From: Candidatus Falkowbacteria bacterium HGW-Falkowbacteria-2
GTDB lineage: Bacteria > Patescibacteriota > Patescibacteriia > Patescibacteriales > UBA12465
Direction: 5' to 3'
DNA length: 13,243 nt
Assembly: GCA_002841655.1 (NCBI GenBank)
Contig: PHAH01000015.1
Coordinates: forward strand, 1 to 13,243
The notes under the pieces are model-generated. The model was not told where the DNA came from. It was given only the letters and a program-made list of their open reading frames with translations, and searched no databases. Both the position numbers and the translations under genes were made by a program. Below, one piece after another: positions 5,855 to 12,335 of the stretch (positions are counted from its first letter, which is position 1; every line of letters starts with the position of its first letter).

Positions 5855-6550
5855 GAAACAATCGATAAAGTAAATAATGGAATTGATCGGAGTTGGAAGG
5901 GAGTGAGCGATGTTTGGCTAGCTGCCCAAACCATCCTTTGCGGCGTAGTTCGCTGGAGTAAATATGAAAATACCTTCATCCGTCGACAGGATGATTTGCA
6001 GCATAGTTACTCAGCCTCAATCTTGGCAAAAATATTTGTCGAGAAACTCAACCCCTATTTCTTCCCTGCACTTGATAAGGAACTAATAATTAGCGCCTTC
6101 TTAGTGCATGACCATGGCGAAGGTGAACTCAAGCGGGATATCTGCTATGGTAGTAAGCCAGCAAACTGTGACTTGGAGGAATATCAAGCATTCGTCAAGC
6201 GATATAGTCAGCTTGGCCCAGCCGTATTCCCTAGCTTCGAGCGCGCGTATTTGCTGCAGTATGCGCTTGAATATAAGCCAGACTTCCCCGAATCAGCAAA
6301 AGCAATTATGAGAGACTTGGCAGTGGACAATGGCTATGAAGCACTATGCTTCACTGCCATTGAAATTTGGGACTACCTGCTCTATGCCTTAGAGCAAGAC
6401 GCAGCAAAAACCCATAATGTCATTCTTGAGGAAGTATTGCGCAATCAAGTGCCACGCTTAGACGAGCTTGCTGCCAAATTGCCAGGCTTCGCCAAAGAAA
6501 TTTGGACCAAAGAAATCTCATCATCTCTAAAATCATTAATCAAATGGTAA
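5852..6550 (+). CDS. HD-domain metal-dependent phosphohydrolase
   Basis: This is a 232-residue, all-helical soluble protein of the HD superfamily. The metal-binding set is visible: H51 in LQHSYSAS, the HD pair H86-D87 followed by E90 in LVHDHGEGE (84-92), and a later aspartate in EIWDYLLYA (171-179, D174). The arrangement with HDxxE resembles the YfbR/HDDC2 group of HD hydrolases, which act as 5'-nucleotidases on deoxynucleoside monophosphates, but the exact substrate is not readable from sequence. Placement opposite the UMP synthase fusion across a palindromic intergenic region would fit nucleotide metabolism; this is inference. Translation starts at TTG with a perfect AGGAGG site. It is one of only two plus-strand genes here and ends in a terminator shared with the convergent lipoprotein gene. 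Confidence 0.85.
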   Translation: METIDKVNNGIDRSWKGVSDVWLAAQTILCGVVRWSKYENTFIRRQDDLQHSYSASILAKIFVEKLNPYFFPALDKELIISAFLVHDHGEGELKRDICYGSKPANCDLEEYQAFVKRYSQLGPAVFPSFERAYLLQYALEYKPDFPESAKAIMRDLAVDNGYEALCFTAIEIWDYLLYALEQDAAKTHNVILEEVLRNQVPRLDELAAKLPGFAKEIWTKEISSSLKSLIKW

Positions 6551-6556
6551 AAACAG

Positions 6557-6587
6557 AAAAGCTGCTTGGAATGAAGCAGCTTTTTTT
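6557..6587. terminator. Bidirectional terminator between convergent genes
   Basis: GCTGCTT (6561-6567) pairs with AAGCAGC (6574-6580) around loop GGAATG; four A precede it and seven T (6581-6587) follow. It is strong for the plus-strand HD gene and weaker for the minus-strand lipoprotein gene, whose stop is at 6619. Confidence 0.88.
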
Positions 6588-6618
6588 AAGACCATCCATC
6601 TTCCTCTTGATAATTATA

Positions 6619-8187
6619 TTAGATTACCTGATACTCCCTCGAAATACTTAATGACTCAACTACATCCTGCACGTACTCAACAAATTCGCCATTCTCAAAG
6701 ACCGAGCGCCCTTGAAGGAAATCAATTCTAACTTCAGCTCTAAGAGAGCCTTTCGCTTCTATAAAGGTGCTAGTGAAAGCACAACCCTTATTATCGGGCA
6801 TTTCTCTATACTTCTCCCCATTTAGATAAAAGGTCCAGTGACACACCTTAGAAGCTCCTGGGCCAGGATTATAGCCCTGTATATCTAGTTTCCACATTCT
6901 CGCCTGCCCCTTATAGAACTCGGTTCCCTCAGGGCTAGTGATAGCAACTTTAACGCCATCGGAGCTGCTCACCTGAGCAACCTCTTCAGGCGCGCTTTCT
7001 CCATCTTCTACAATTATAGACATTGGATCAACTAATTCTTCTTCAGGCTGTTTAGCTTCAGCTTCCACTTCCTTCTGTTCACTACTAGCCTCAGCAATTC
7101 TTTCCTGGGATTGTTTTACTTCCTCAATCCGCTCTTTCACCTCTTCAATCACAGCAAAAGTATTCTTATCAGTCCGTTTGAGACCCAGGCCCGCGAGCCA
7201 ATCATCAATTTCTGCCTCAGTCATCGCTGCGCCCTTAGGCTTTTCGGCTGCCGGTGCGCCGTTAGCAGTCGGCAAAGCGATGCCGACAACTTTGCCATCT
7301 TGAGCGGCGGAATTGAATTGATCGAGGGCGAGCATAGCGGCGTTAAACTTATCAAGTCCGGTTCCAATATTTTGCGGGATAGTAGTAATAGCTAAAATCG
7401 CAGCAGCCGGCTCAGTGACAACTCGGGCATCAGCCACAAATTCAGAGACCTTATTATTATTTCCCAATGCGATGGTGGCAGCATCTTGAGTAACCTCTAA
7501 AACCAAGTCTGCCCCTGAAACAGCTACGGCAACTTTTGTTGCTGTTCCAGCGGCAGCTAAACCCGCCGTCCCGCCAGTGAGGGCGATCCCACCAACAAAG
7601 CCAATAACCTTACATGTATCTTTTACAGCCACTGCGCTGCTTTCTAATTTTTGAAAAGTATCCCCCGCCTCATTCCAAGCATCTGCTTGCACTTGATTCT
7701 GCGCTTGCTGTAAAATGAGGGCTGCTCGTTTAGCATCTACGCCTAAGTGACCCGCTAAGGTTTTTAGTTTCTTCCCCGCCGGAGCTTTATCAAAAATGTC
7801 ATTAATTTCTTGTGTAGTAATTGCCTGTGCAGTACTCAGCAACGAAAAACTATTTAATAAACCTATCTTCTTATTCTTCGTATACTTTTCTGCCATTTCC
7901 TCAAACTCCGTCGCCTTGCTTTCTAAGTCCGCCCACTCGGCGATAATAGTATTTAAATCCGCCTCCCAATCTTCATAGTCATTATAACTTGAAGCCTGGG
8001 TTAAAATCTCATCAGTTCTAAGGCGCAGGTCTAGATACTGAACGGAGATATCCATTGTTTGTTCAAAAAGTGGTTGTCCGTCAGTAATAGCCTGCGCTCT
8101 GTACTTCTCACTTCTCGCAGGCGAACTACAAGCTGAAAGAGATACAAGAGACAGCATTAAAAAAAGTGCTAAACAAACTTTTTTCAT
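6619..8187 (-). CDS. Large lipoprotein with glycine-rich hydrophobic core and C-terminal beta domain
   Basis: A 522-residue exported lipoprotein of no named family. The ATG at 8185-8187 is chosen because it gives a textbook type II signal peptide: MKKVCLALFLMLSLVSLSAC with lipobox LSAC and lipidated C20. The frame also runs up to a TTG at 8238, but that would bury the signal. The mature part has a charged, mainly helical region (about 35-190). A small-residue hydrophobic stretch follows, rich in Gly/Ala (about 193-242, with GGIALTGGTAGLAAAG), resembling the hydrophobic hairpin of helical pore-forming or membrane-inserting proteins. Next are a helix/linker (245-320), a Glu/Lys-rich predicted coiled coil (345-385) and a beta-rich C-terminal domain (about 411-515). 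This last domain carries two cysteines, C449 and C469, that could form a disulfide. A surface or cell-contact role is inferred only. No Shine-Dalgarno site is present. Confidence 0.8.
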   Translation of the reverse strand: MKKVCLALFLMLSLVSLSACSSPARSEKYRAQAITDGQPLFEQTMDISVQYLDLRLRTDEILTQASSYNDYEDWEADLNTIIAEWADLESKATEFEEMAEKYTKNKKIGLLNSFSLLSTAQAITTQEINDIFDKAPAGKKLKTLAGHLGVDAKRAALILQQAQNQVQADAWNEAGDTFQKLESSAVAVKDTCKVIGFVGGIALTGGTAGLAAAGTATKVAVAVSGADLVLEVTQDAATIALGNNNKVSEFVADARVVTEPAAAILAITTIPQNIGTGLDKFNAAMLALDQFNSAAQDGKVVGIALPTANGAPAAEKPKGAAMTEAEIDDWLAGLGLKRTDKNTFAVIEEVKERIEEVKQSQERIAEASSEQKEVEAEAKQPEEELVDPMSIIVEDGESAPEEVAQVSSSDGVKVAITSPEGTEFYKGQARMWKLDIQGYNPGPGASKVCHWTFYLNGEKYREMPDNKGCAFTSTFIEAKGSLRAEVRIDFLQGRSVFENGEFVEYVQDVVESLSISREYQVI

Positions 8188-8265
8188 ACAATTGAAATTT
8201 AACAATTTAGCTATTGTTTTATACCTATATTTTACCAAATTCTAGATATTTGAAACAGACTTAAT

Positions 8266-8286
8266 AAAAAAGGACCCCTTAGGGTC
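8266..8286 (-). terminator. Rho-independent terminator after tRNA-Trp
   Basis: GACCC (8273-8277) pairs with GGGTC (8282-8286) around a 4-base loop. On the minus strand it leads into six U (A at 8266-8271). It ends the unit that contains tRNA-Trp, 12 bases beyond the tRNA. Confidence 0.8.
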
Positions 8287-8297
8287 TATTTTTAATG

Positions 8298-8368
8298 CAC
8301 GGGATGAGGGAATCGAACCCCCGTCACAACTTTTGGAGAGTCGTGTGTTGCCACTACACCAATCCCGC
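8298..8368 (-). tRNA. tRNA-Trp (anticodon CCA)
   Basis: Read on the minus strand this folds as a full cloverleaf. The acceptor is GCGGGAT with ATCCCGT (one G-U pair at the end) and the D arm is GTGT/ACAC. The anticodon stem CGACT/AGTTG carries loop CTCCAAA, giving anticodon CCA for tryptophan. The T arm is GGGGG/CCCTC with loop TTCGATT. The discriminator base is G, as in bacterial tRNA-Trp. The 3' CCA is not encoded (GCA follows the stem), so it must be added by the CCA enzyme. The first 15 bases overlap the end of the upstream protein gene, including its stop codon. Confidence 0.93.
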
Positions 8369-9016
8369 ATTATTACCTAATTTTCGAAAACGTTTAATAA
8401 TAATAAAAATCTCTTTTCGTATCTTACTATCTTTATATCTAATTGACAAGCAGCCTTTATAGCCCTTTTTCTTATTATGTCCCGTATGTGGCTTATTATA
8501 TACAGAAAACTGTTTTTTGCAAATAGATGTAACTTTGGACCAAAAATCTACTATCTCTTCTTGGTTATGGTAGTTATGCAGATGAACACAAACACTAAAC
8601 TTTGACTCATCAATATTGAAAGCCTTTCTTAGTAACGTAAGATATACTTTTATCATCAATGGATCCGAATTTATAAAATTGAAGTCACCTCCTGTTTTTG
8701 CTCCCTCGGCCCAATAGAGTAAGGTAATAAAGAGCTTGTAGTCGTCGTTATTGTAGTTATTATCTCGTAATACCTGACAATTACTTGCTATCTCGGCCCA
8801 CTCATTCTCTCGGCGTCTCTTGTTGCTTATATCAGCCCTCCTTCTCCCCTCGACTCCTAACTGATGTATTCTTTGAACTGCCTTTTTATCTAAAACTTCC
8901 TTTCTAGACCACAATGAAGCCGTACTCTTCGATATGTTGAGCTTTAAACTAATTTCTCGGAAAGAGTAGCCTTGCCGTCTTAAAATATTTGCTTTTTCTT
9001 TTAGTGACTTCTTCAT
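8354..9016 (-). CDS. HTH protein with LAGLIDADG-endonuclease-like domain, stop codon inside tRNA-Trp
   Basis: This is a 220-residue basic protein. Residues 6-38 form a helix-turn-helix of the resolvase/sigma-like type (GYSFREISLKLNISKSTASLW). A basic linker follows (58-70, RRRADISNKRRR). The C-terminal domain has LLYWAEGAK (99-107), FINSDP (114-119), a VHLHNYH cluster (144-150) and YKGCLSIRY (186-194). The xxYWAEGxK plus NSDP pattern resembles the helix motif of LAGLIDADG-type homing endonucleases and of related HTH-containing proteins, so DNA binding or cleavage is plausible; this is a motif-level inference. The final codons and TAG (8354-8368) are the first 15 bases of tRNA-Trp. The gene looks richer in A/T than its neighbours, which may mean it was acquired. 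A TATAGT box at 9023-9028 lies six bases from the ATG, suggesting a leaderless mRNA. Confidence 0.75.
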   Translation of the reverse strand: MKKSLKEKANILRRQGYSFREISLKLNISKSTASLWSRKEVLDKKAVQRIHQLGVEGRRRADISNKRRRENEWAEIASNCQVLRDNNYNNDDYKLFITLLYWAEGAKTGGDFNFINSDPLMIKVYLTLLRKAFNIDESKFSVCVHLHNYHNQEEIVDFWSKVTSICKKQFSVYNKPHTGHNKKKGYKGCLSIRYKDSKIRKEIFIIIKRFRKLGNNAGLV

Positions 9017-9022
9017 GCATTA

Positions 9023-9028
9023 ACTATA
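9023..9028 (-). promoter_or_regulatory. -10 box of the HTH/endonuclease-like gene, leaderless
   Basis: TATAGT on the minus strand (5/6 match) ends six bases before the ATG at 9016, so transcription would begin at or next to the start codon. The -35 region is not convincing. tRNA-Trp may be transcribed from here too, since no separate tRNA promoter is evident. Confidence 0.4.
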
Positions 9029-9053
9029 GCAAAATGGGCATGAAGATACGTTA

Positions 9054-9089
9054 AAATAAAAATAAACTCTTTAAGTAAGAGTTTATTTT
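9054..9089 (-). terminator. AT-rich terminator after the rubrerythrin unit
   Basis: A perfect 13-bp stem (9059-9071 with 9077-9089) around loop TAAGT is followed on the minus strand by a mostly U stretch. It separates the desulforedoxin-like gene from the HTH gene downstream. The stem is AT-rich, so efficiency is uncertain. Confidence 0.7.
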
Positions 9090-9121
9090 ATATTCCACTA
9101 AATAATTTTCTATAAATTTTT

Positions 9122-9262
9122 CTATTCCTCCCCGCCAAATCCTTCCTTCTTTATCTCCATCTCATGACCACAACAAATGAGCTTGCCACCTCCGTCTTTA
9201 ACGAAGGTGACGAGATTGCCGCAGGTGCGACAGAAGTAGTTTCTATTTACACGATCACTCAT
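9122..9262 (-). CDS. Desulforedoxin-like small iron protein (46 aa)
   Basis: A 46-residue open frame starting at ATG 9260-9262 and ending TAG at 9122-9124. It has the desulforedoxin pattern: Y-F-C-x-x-C-G-N (9-16, C11 and C14), a conserved glycine run (24-26), then adjacent cysteines C30-C31 in LICCGHEM (28-35). Desulforedoxin domains bind one iron through four cysteines, and adjacent cysteines in the second pair are diagnostic. They occur alone or at the N-terminus of desulfoferrodoxin (superoxide reductase). Here the domain stands alone and ends in a glycine/acidic tail, so this is not a truncated desulfoferrodoxin catalytic domain. It lies 11 bases downstream of the rubrerythrin stop and is probably co-transcribed. 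It could pass electrons to rubrerythrin; the pairing is inferred from context. Confidence 0.87.
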   Translation of the reverse strand: MSDRVNRNYFCRTCGNLVTFVKDGGGKLICCGHEMEIKKEGFGGEE

Positions 9263-9273
9263 ATTATTTGATA

Positions 9274-9804
9274 TTAATAGGTTTCAGCAAAGATTTCAAA
9301 ATAGGCTTGAGGGTGATGACAGGCGGGACAATTATCCGGTGCTTCAGTGCCCTCATGGATGTATCCGCAATTGTTGCACTTCCAGGGGGCGGACAGATCC
9401 TTTTTAAACACCTCTACCTTCTCAAAATTCTCAAGCAACTTGCGGAAGCGTTCGGCATGAGCGGCTTCGGCTTTAGCGACGTTTCTAAACATCAAAGCAA
9501 TTTTCTGATGACCTTCAGCACTGGCTTCATCGGCCATGCGCTGATACATCTCCATATGTTCATAGGTTTCGCCACGAACGGAATCAGCTAAGTTCTTCTC
9601 AATATTCTCGCTAATCATCTCTAGTTGTCTTGCCCAGAGCTTGGCGTGTTCTTTCTCATTGCGTGCGCTTTCTTCAAAGATATTGGCAATCTGCACATAA
9701 CCAGCCTTCCGAGCGATTGAAGCAAAATAATCATACTTATTGCGAGCAATGGATTCGCTCGCTAAGGCATCTTCTAGATTTTTTCGCGTCTTTTCTCCTA
9801 ACAT
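9274..9804 (-). CDS. Rubrerythrin (diiron peroxidase with C-terminal rubredoxin domain)
   Basis: A 176-residue cytoplasmic protein that reduces hydrogen peroxide using electrons from a rubredoxin-type carrier. The N-terminal four-helix ferritin-like domain (1-130) has the repeated diiron ligand pattern: E17 region, NEKEH (49-53, ExxH), RGETYEHME (77-85) and KAEAAH (111-116, ExxH). The C-terminal rubredoxin-like domain (141-176) has WKCNNCGYIHEG with C143 and C146, and CPACHHPQAYFE with C159 and C162. Length and architecture match classical rubrerythrin. It sits between an AI-2E family permease (stop ten bases upstream) and the desulforedoxin-like gene. A TG-extended -10 (TGATAAAAT, hexamer 9817-9822) overlaps the end of the permease gene and could give rubrerythrin its own near-leaderless transcript. 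No Shine-Dalgarno site is present. Confidence 0.95.
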   Translation of the reverse strand: MLGEKTRKNLEDALASESIARNKYDYFASIARKAGYVQIANIFEESARNEKEHAKLWARQLEMISENIEKNLADSVRGETYEHMEMYQRMADEASAEGHQKIALMFRNVAKAEAAHAERFRKLLENFEKVEVFKKDLSAPWKCNNCGYIHEGTEAPDNCPACHHPQAYFEIFAETY

Positions 9805-9814
9805 ATATTTAAGC

Positions 9815-11005
9815 TTATTTTATCAGCTTAGGACGTCTGAGTGCTGCCATCATTTCGCGCTGCCGCTTCTTCTCTTCCTCACTCTCTTCCTGGCGCTCTT
9901 CCTTCACTCTTTTACTCGCCTTACGCGCTGAAGGAGTATTACTTTCATCCTCATCTTCAAGTTCATCACAGAACTCTAGCTCGTAGATATGAAGGATGGT
10001 AACAGCAATGGCGATAATTAGTGGACCGATGACTACGCCCCAGAAGCCGAAGAGCAGAACACCGCCAAGGATGGAAAAGACGATGAAAATGGGGTTTACT
10101 TGCGCCCGGCCTTTAAGCATATAGGCGCGGATAATGTTATCGATGCTACCAATGATGATGGCGCCCCAGAGCAGAATAAAGATTCCCTGCCAGACCTGAC
10201 CAACAATGAGATAGTATATGCCAACGGGGACATAGAAAATCATGGATCCTAAATATGGTAACAGCGAAAGCAAGGCAACAAGAATACCGGCCAGAAATGG
10301 TGGGAAGCCAACAATCGCAAAACCGATTGCCCCAACCACACCTTGAGCGGCGGCCGTGACAAAGGTGGAAATAATTGTGGTGTAGCTAACCGAGCGGAAC
10401 TTCTCATAGATTTCCCGATCATAGGCATTGGGAAGCGGAGATAGCACCATCACCTTCCTAAGCATGTTCTTGCCATCCACAAAGAAGAAAAACATCGTGA
10501 TGATAATAATGAACAAGGAGACAATGAAATCGGTTGTACCTTTAAGTAAGGTGGTTGCGCCGGAAAGGAGCCAATTACTAGATTGCTTCAAGACATCCAA
10601 GAACATGTTCTTGAAGTTTTCGTTATTAACAAAACTAGAAATATCAAAAGCACCGAATAACTTATCAGGAATAATACTTGGCTGAATCACACCGTCAACG
10701 CTGTGGCGGTTAAAGAAATTTACCGCTTGCTCATATGCCTGCACTGATTCCTGGCCAGCATAAATAATGAGGCGGACGGTAGGGATAATGATGAGTAAAA
10801 CGAGAACTAGACACATTAAAAGCGCAGCCAGATTTTGTCTGCCCCGCAATAGTTTTGTAATTTTGAGATAGAGAGGATAGAAGATGGTGACGAGTACGGC
10901 CGCGATAAAAATCTCCGTGAGGAATGGCCTGAAAACGAAATAACAACCGAGAAGCACGAGTCCAACTAAGATCAGCAGGAAAGGTTTAGTTAGGCTTTTA
11001 GTCAT
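9815..11005 (-). CDS. AI-2E family membrane transporter/permease
   Basis: A 396-residue integral membrane protein of the AI-2E (PerM/TqsA/YdiK) family, with the usual layout. Two N-terminal helices (9-25, 30-47) and a third at 58-82 are followed by a soluble stretch (85-145). A helix pair with FFFFVDGK (172-179) follows, and then the C-terminal bundle with PPFLAGILVALLSLLPYLG (235-253) and the signature QVNPIFIVFSILGG plus FWGVVIGPL (302-329). The tail (346-396) is highly charged (acidic then Arg/Lys/Glu-rich) and cytoplasmic. Members export AI-2, act as Na+/H+ antiporters or have unknown substrates, so no substrate is assigned. A TATAAT box (11039-11044) gives a leader of about 27 bases with an inverted repeat at 11017-11039. 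The rubrerythrin gene follows after ten bases, so the two may be co-transcribed. Confidence 0.92.
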   Translation of the reverse strand: MTKSLTKPFLLILVGLVLLGCYFVFRPFLTEIFIAAVLVTIFYPLYLKITKLLRGRQNLAALLMCLVLVLLIIIPTVRLIIYAGQESVQAYEQAVNFFNRHSVDGVIQPSIIPDKLFGAFDISSFVNNENFKNMFLDVLKQSSNWLLSGATTLLKGTTDFIVSLFIIIITMFFFFVDGKNMLRKVMVLSPLPNAYDREIYEKFRSVSYTTIISTFVTAAAQGVVGAIGFAIVGFPPFLAGILVALLSLLPYLGSMIFYVPVGIYYLIVGQVWQGIFILLWGAIIIGSIDNIIRAYMLKGRAQVNPIFIVFSILGGVLLFGFWGVVIGPLIIAIAVTILHIYELEFCDELEDEDESNTPSARKASKRVKEERQEESEEEKKRQREMMAALRRPKLIK

Positions 11006-11016
11006 AATTGCATGGG

Positions 11017-11044
11017 TGGTCGACTTATTTTGACGACCATTATA
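11017..11044 (-). promoter_or_regulatory. -10 box plus inverted repeat of the AI-2E permease unit
   Basis: TATAAT (11039-11044, minus strand) is directly followed by an inverted repeat TGGTCG/CGACCA (11017-11022 and 11034-11039, spacer 11). The repeat covers the predicted start site and the first leader bases. It may be a repressor site or a leader hairpin. No good -35 box is seen. Confidence 0.45.
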
Positions 11045-11055
11045 CTAAAGCTTTT

Positions 11056-11084
11056 AAAAACCGAGCCGCATAAAAGCGGCTAGG
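11056..11084 (-). terminator. Rho-independent terminator of rpmG
   Basis: AGCCGC (11064-11069) pairs with GCGGCT (11076-11081) around an ATAAAA loop, extended by CC/GG outside one mismatch. On the minus strand it runs into five U (A at 11056-11060). It lies nine bases beyond the rpmG stop. Confidence 0.88.
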
Positions 11085-11092
11085 CAAAAGGT

Positions 11093-11248
11093 TTATTTTG
11101 TTTCCTTATGTAAGGTATGGGTTTTGCAAGTATTGCAATACTTCTTCATCTCCAATCTTTCCTTCAAGGTCTTCTTATTCTTGTGAGAAAAGTAGTTAAC
11201 GGTCTTACACTCGGTACATTCGAGTTTGATCATGTTGTCCTGGGACAT
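11093..11248 (-). CDS. rpmG: 50S ribosomal protein L33
   Basis: A 51-residue frame from ATG 11246-11248 to TAA 11093-11095. It encodes L33, a small zinc-ribbon protein of the large ribosomal subunit near the E site. The zinc-binding type is present: C11-x-x-C14 (LECTECKTVNYFSHKN) and C38-x-x-C41 (KKYCNTCKTHTLHKE). The R-L-E-x-x-K-Y-C core is typical of L33, and the length is standard. It has its own promoter (TTGACT/TATTGT, 11284-11312), which overlaps the short gap after mutM, and its own terminator. An A/G-rich leader stretch (AAAGAAAA) may weakly serve as a ribosome site. Being the four-cysteine form, it depends on zinc. The identification is firm. Confidence 0.95.
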   Translation of the reverse strand: MSQDNMIKLECTECKTVNYFSHKNKKTLKERLEMKKYCNTCKTHTLHKETK

Positions 11249-11283
11249 AGAATTTTCTTTACTTTAAATTTAATTACCTATAT

Positions 11284-11312
11284 ACAATAGAGAAAAAACG
11301 GATAAAAGTCAA
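11284..11312 (-). promoter_or_regulatory. Promoter of rpmG
   Basis: TTGACT (11307-11312) and TATTGT (11284-11289) on the minus strand are separated by 17 bases. Transcription would start near 11277, giving a leader of about 28 bases. An alternative -10, TGTATA at 11281-11286, is nearly in register. Confidence 0.6.
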
Positions 11313-11330
11313 ATCTGGGGCTAAAGTTTC

Positions 11331-12221
11331 CTATTTTTGACAAGATGGGCAATAATGGGTGCCACGACCCGCCACTTTCACCTTTAATATCGTCGTACCG
11401 CACCGCAAACAGGGCTGTTTCTGGCGCTGATAGACTTGCAGATATTTAATAAAATTACCCTTTTTACCCTTAGCGTCAACGTAATTACGGAAAGTTGTCC
11501 CTCGTTCCTTGATTGCCCGCGTAATTACCTTGACGATAGCGTCATGGAGAGCTTTAATTTGGGCAGCCTTTAGTTTGTTCGCCTTCACACTAGGATTAAT
11601 TTGGGCCATGAAGAGAGCTTCATCAGCATAAATGTTACCCAGGCCGGCAATGAGCTTTTGATTCAAGATAACCGCCTTCACTGGCGCTGTGCGCTTCGCT
11701 AAGATCGAGGTGAGCCAGGCAATGGTAAAAGAACTTTCAATCGGTTCGGGTCCGTAGCTGGTAGCCAAGATCTTCTCGAGCTCCTCACTTGCAACCAGCT
11801 TGATATATCCAAACTTTCTTAAATCATTGAAATATAGCTTGCCCCCGGAATCAAAACTAAAGATCGCTCGGGTATACTTGTTGGGCAAATCACCACCAAC
11901 AGCCATTTCTAAATCAACTTCAGACAAACTGTGCCCGCCCGCCTTGGTTTGTTTACCAATAGCGTAGACTAGTTGTCCGGTCATCTTCAGATGTATCAAG
12001 AGATGCTTATCTTTCTTCCCTGCCGTATCAAGGTCAAAGATGAGTAGCTTTCCTTTCCGCCTTAAAGCCAGAACTTTTGCCTTCTTCAAAAATCTAGCTA
12101 AAAAAGTCGCTTCCGGAGCGACGTTTTTGAAATCGATAAATTTTGAATCGGTAAAGATGGCGCCGACTAGATAGGATTCTAAGTCTCGTCGCACGGTCTC
12201 TACCTCGGGTAGTTCCGGCAT
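11331..12221 (-). CDS. mutM: Formamidopyrimidine-DNA glycosylase (Fpg/MutM)
   Basis: This is a 296-residue base-excision repair enzyme that removes 8-oxoguanine and formamidopyrimidines and nicks the DNA. The start is the ATG at 12219-12221, because the mature enzyme must begin with the catalytic proline: MPELPEVETVRR gives P2 and E3. An upstream in-frame ATG at 12248 would bury it. Other features: the beta-domain lysine in RRKGKLL (K58), HLKMTGQL (77-84), FNDLRKFGY (131-139), the H2TH region with IAGLGNIYADE (191-201) and the C-terminal zinc finger C271-x2-C274 and C291-x2-C294, with the GRGTHYC arginine R286. All catalytic and zinc residues are present. The ATG lies one base after the stop of a 34-residue membrane peptide (12223-12327), which implies translational coupling. 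Confidence 0.96.
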   Translation of the reverse strand: MPELPEVETVRRDLESYLVGAIFTDSKFIDFKNVAPEATFLARFLKKAKVLALRRKGKLLIFDLDTAGKKDKHLLIHLKMTGQLVYAIGKQTKAGGHSLSEVDLEMAVGGDLPNKYTRAIFSFDSGGKLYFNDLRKFGYIKLVASEELEKILATSYGPEPIESSFTIAWLTSILAKRTAPVKAVILNQKLIAGLGNIYADEALFMAQINPSVKANKLKAAQIKALHDAIVKVITRAIKERGTTFRNYVDAKGKKGNFIKYLQVYQRQKQPCLRCGTTILKVKVAGRGTHYCPSCQK

Positions 12222-12222
12222 A

Positions 12223-12327
12223 TTACAACAATATAATGAGGGTAACAATAATCGCCAGAGCTAATAGCTCTGCCGCGTAGATCTTTAGAAGACTGATTCC
12301 TATCTTGTCTGGATCAATTAAGGCCAT
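12223..12327 (-). CDS. 34-residue single-helix membrane peptide immediately upstream of mutM
   Basis: A short frame from ATG 12325-12327 to TAA 12223-12225, coding for 34 residues. A polar N-terminus (MALIDPDKIGISLLK) is followed by a hydrophobic segment from about residue 17 to the end (YAAELLALAIIVTLIILL), long enough for one membrane helix, and nothing after it. It resembles no family I can name; it is too short for SecE or SecG. Three facts support it: a TG-extended -10 box TGATATAAT (hexamer 12336-12341) sits just before its ATG, the stop is one base from the mutM start, and there is no other promoter directly upstream of mutM apart from a weaker TATATT inside this frame. It may be a real small membrane protein or a leader peptide that controls mutM translation. 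Confidence 0.6.
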   Translation of the reverse strand: MALIDPDKIGISLLKIYAAELLALAIIVTLIILL

Positions 12328-12335
12328 ATGGATAA

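Noticed and set aside
7111..7978. Plus-strand frames inside the lipoprotein gene, and similar frames within the HD, rubrerythrin and permease genes
   Set aside because: They lie antisense to, or out of frame with, well-supported genes and have no promoter, ribosome site or recognisable domain.
8188..8238. Extended N-terminus of the lipoprotein from a TTG at 8238
   Set aside because: It would put 17 polar residues before a perfect lipoprotein signal peptide; the ATG at 8187 is the proper start.
8298..8368. tRNA-Trp as a pseudogene, because of the gene overlap, missing CCA and a G-U end pair
   Set aside because: All stems, the T loop, the CCA anticodon and the G discriminator are intact, and tRNA-Tyr in the same window also lacks an encoded CCA, so this is normal for the genome.
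8298..9016. Integrative element with the tRNA as attachment site
   Set aside because: The overlap is at the 5' end of the tRNA; known tRNA-targeted elements usually rebuild the 3' end. No integrase or second att copy is present.
12222..12248. Upstream in-frame ATG of mutM at 12248
   Set aside because: Fpg requires a proline right after the initiator methionine as catalytic residue, so the ATG at 12221 must be used.
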